Positions 5,756 through 5,947 of a DNA stretch of 5,947 bases are shown one piece after another. Numbering within the stretch: position 1 is the first letter of the stretch; every line of letters begins with the position of its first letter. The stretch covers positions 1-5,947 of the forward strand of contig RGVT01000176.1 in assembly GCA_010027105.1 (NCBI GenBank), given 5' to 3'. Origin of the DNA: Planctomycetia bacterium (GTDB taxonomy: Bacteria > Planctomycetota > Planctomycetia > Pirellulales > UBA1268). The notes below the pieces were generated by a model, which was not told the DNA's origin, made no database searches, and saw only the letters and a list, made by a program, of their open reading frames with translations. A program made the position numbers and the translations under genes.

Positions 5756-5947
5756 ATGCTGCTCGGCCGCGCCGGCCTCGTCGTGGCGGTGTTCGTGTGC
5801 GCTTCCGCGGCCTCGGCCCAGCAGCCGGTGACGATCCCGCTCTCTCTGCAGGGCAACCGCCTCGTGATCTACGTGGGCGTGGACAATCAACCGCCGTATC
5901 CCTACATGTTTGATTCGGGGTCGCAGATCTTCGAGGCGTCGCAGGCC
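5756..5947 (+). CDS. Second aspartic-protease-like protein, N-terminal part (3' truncated)
   Basis: From ATG 5756, 64 residues are visible before the window ends. They begin with a typical signal peptide (MLLGRAGLVVAVFVCASAA, likely cleavage after ASA, residue 21), then VTIPLSLQGNRLVIYVGV and PYMFDSGSQIFEA. This parallels the start of the preceding protein (IQVPLHW, KLGIYVTLG, LFEFDTGGDGF), with DSG (nt 5912) in place of DTG; DSG is an accepted variant of the active-site motif in pepsin-type enzymes. It is therefore a tandem paralog. The reading frame is continuous with the PEP-CTERM tail of the upstream gene with no stop codon between. Separate initiation at ATG 5756 (preceded by GGGGA) or synthesis as a fusion are both possible. 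Whether it has a second lobe and its own sorting signal lies outside the window. Confidence 0.6.
   Translation, partial: MLLGRAGLVVAVFVCASAASAQQPVTIPLSLQGNRLVIYVGVDNQPPYPYMFDSGSQIFEASQA

Noticed and set aside
4760..5890. Long minus-strand open frame opposite the protease genes
   Set aside because: Arg/His/Glu/Ala-rich with no fold pattern; the plus strand carries two DTG motifs and a PEP-CTERM signal.

Overview
The window is GC-rich bacterial DNA, most likely from the Planctomycetota (Pirellulales-like). This rests on two secreted proteins ending in PEP-CTERM sorting signals (VPEPGTL, then a hydrophobic helix, then an Arg cluster), a passenger-type beta-strand-repeat protein, and a secreted NlpC/P60 protein in a sparsely packed layout. 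The taxon is an inference; there is no rRNA or other marker here.

Left part (1-1890). The window opens inside a plus-strand gene whose end carries a PD-(D/E)XK nuclease-like core. A gene-poor stretch (433-829) follows, holding two strong GC-rich palindromes between convergent gene ends. A minus-strand secreted NlpC/P60 cell-wall hydrolase comes next. Its start lies back to back with a compact control region at 1819-1884: a good sigma70-type promoter, an 18-bp dyad of the CTGT-N8-ACAG type lying from the spacer across the -10, and a strong Shine-Dalgarno.

Middle (1891-2743). The promoter drives a 237-aa cytoplasmic protein with a perfect heptad-repeat coiled coil and a second PD-(D/E)XK-like domain that lacks the catalytic Lys. 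It appears to be a divergent relative of the partial gene at the window start. A 139-bp spacer follows.

Right part (2744-5947). This is a tightly packed plus-strand run of exported proteins: a beta-helix/autotransporter-repeat protein with PEP-CTERM, then a two-lobed pepsin-like aspartic protease with PEP-CTERM coupled by an ATGA overlap, then the start of a paralogous aspartic-protease-like protein with its own signal peptide. The first two each need one -1 frame correction in a G-run (about 3152 and about 4798), so either the assembly drops Gs or both genes are broken. The second and third are joined in frame with no stop codon, which is the most unusual feature of the window: either a polyprotein with an internal sorting signal plus signal peptide, or a lost stop. 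Together these genes look like a surface-protein/protease locus served by an exosortase encoded elsewhere.
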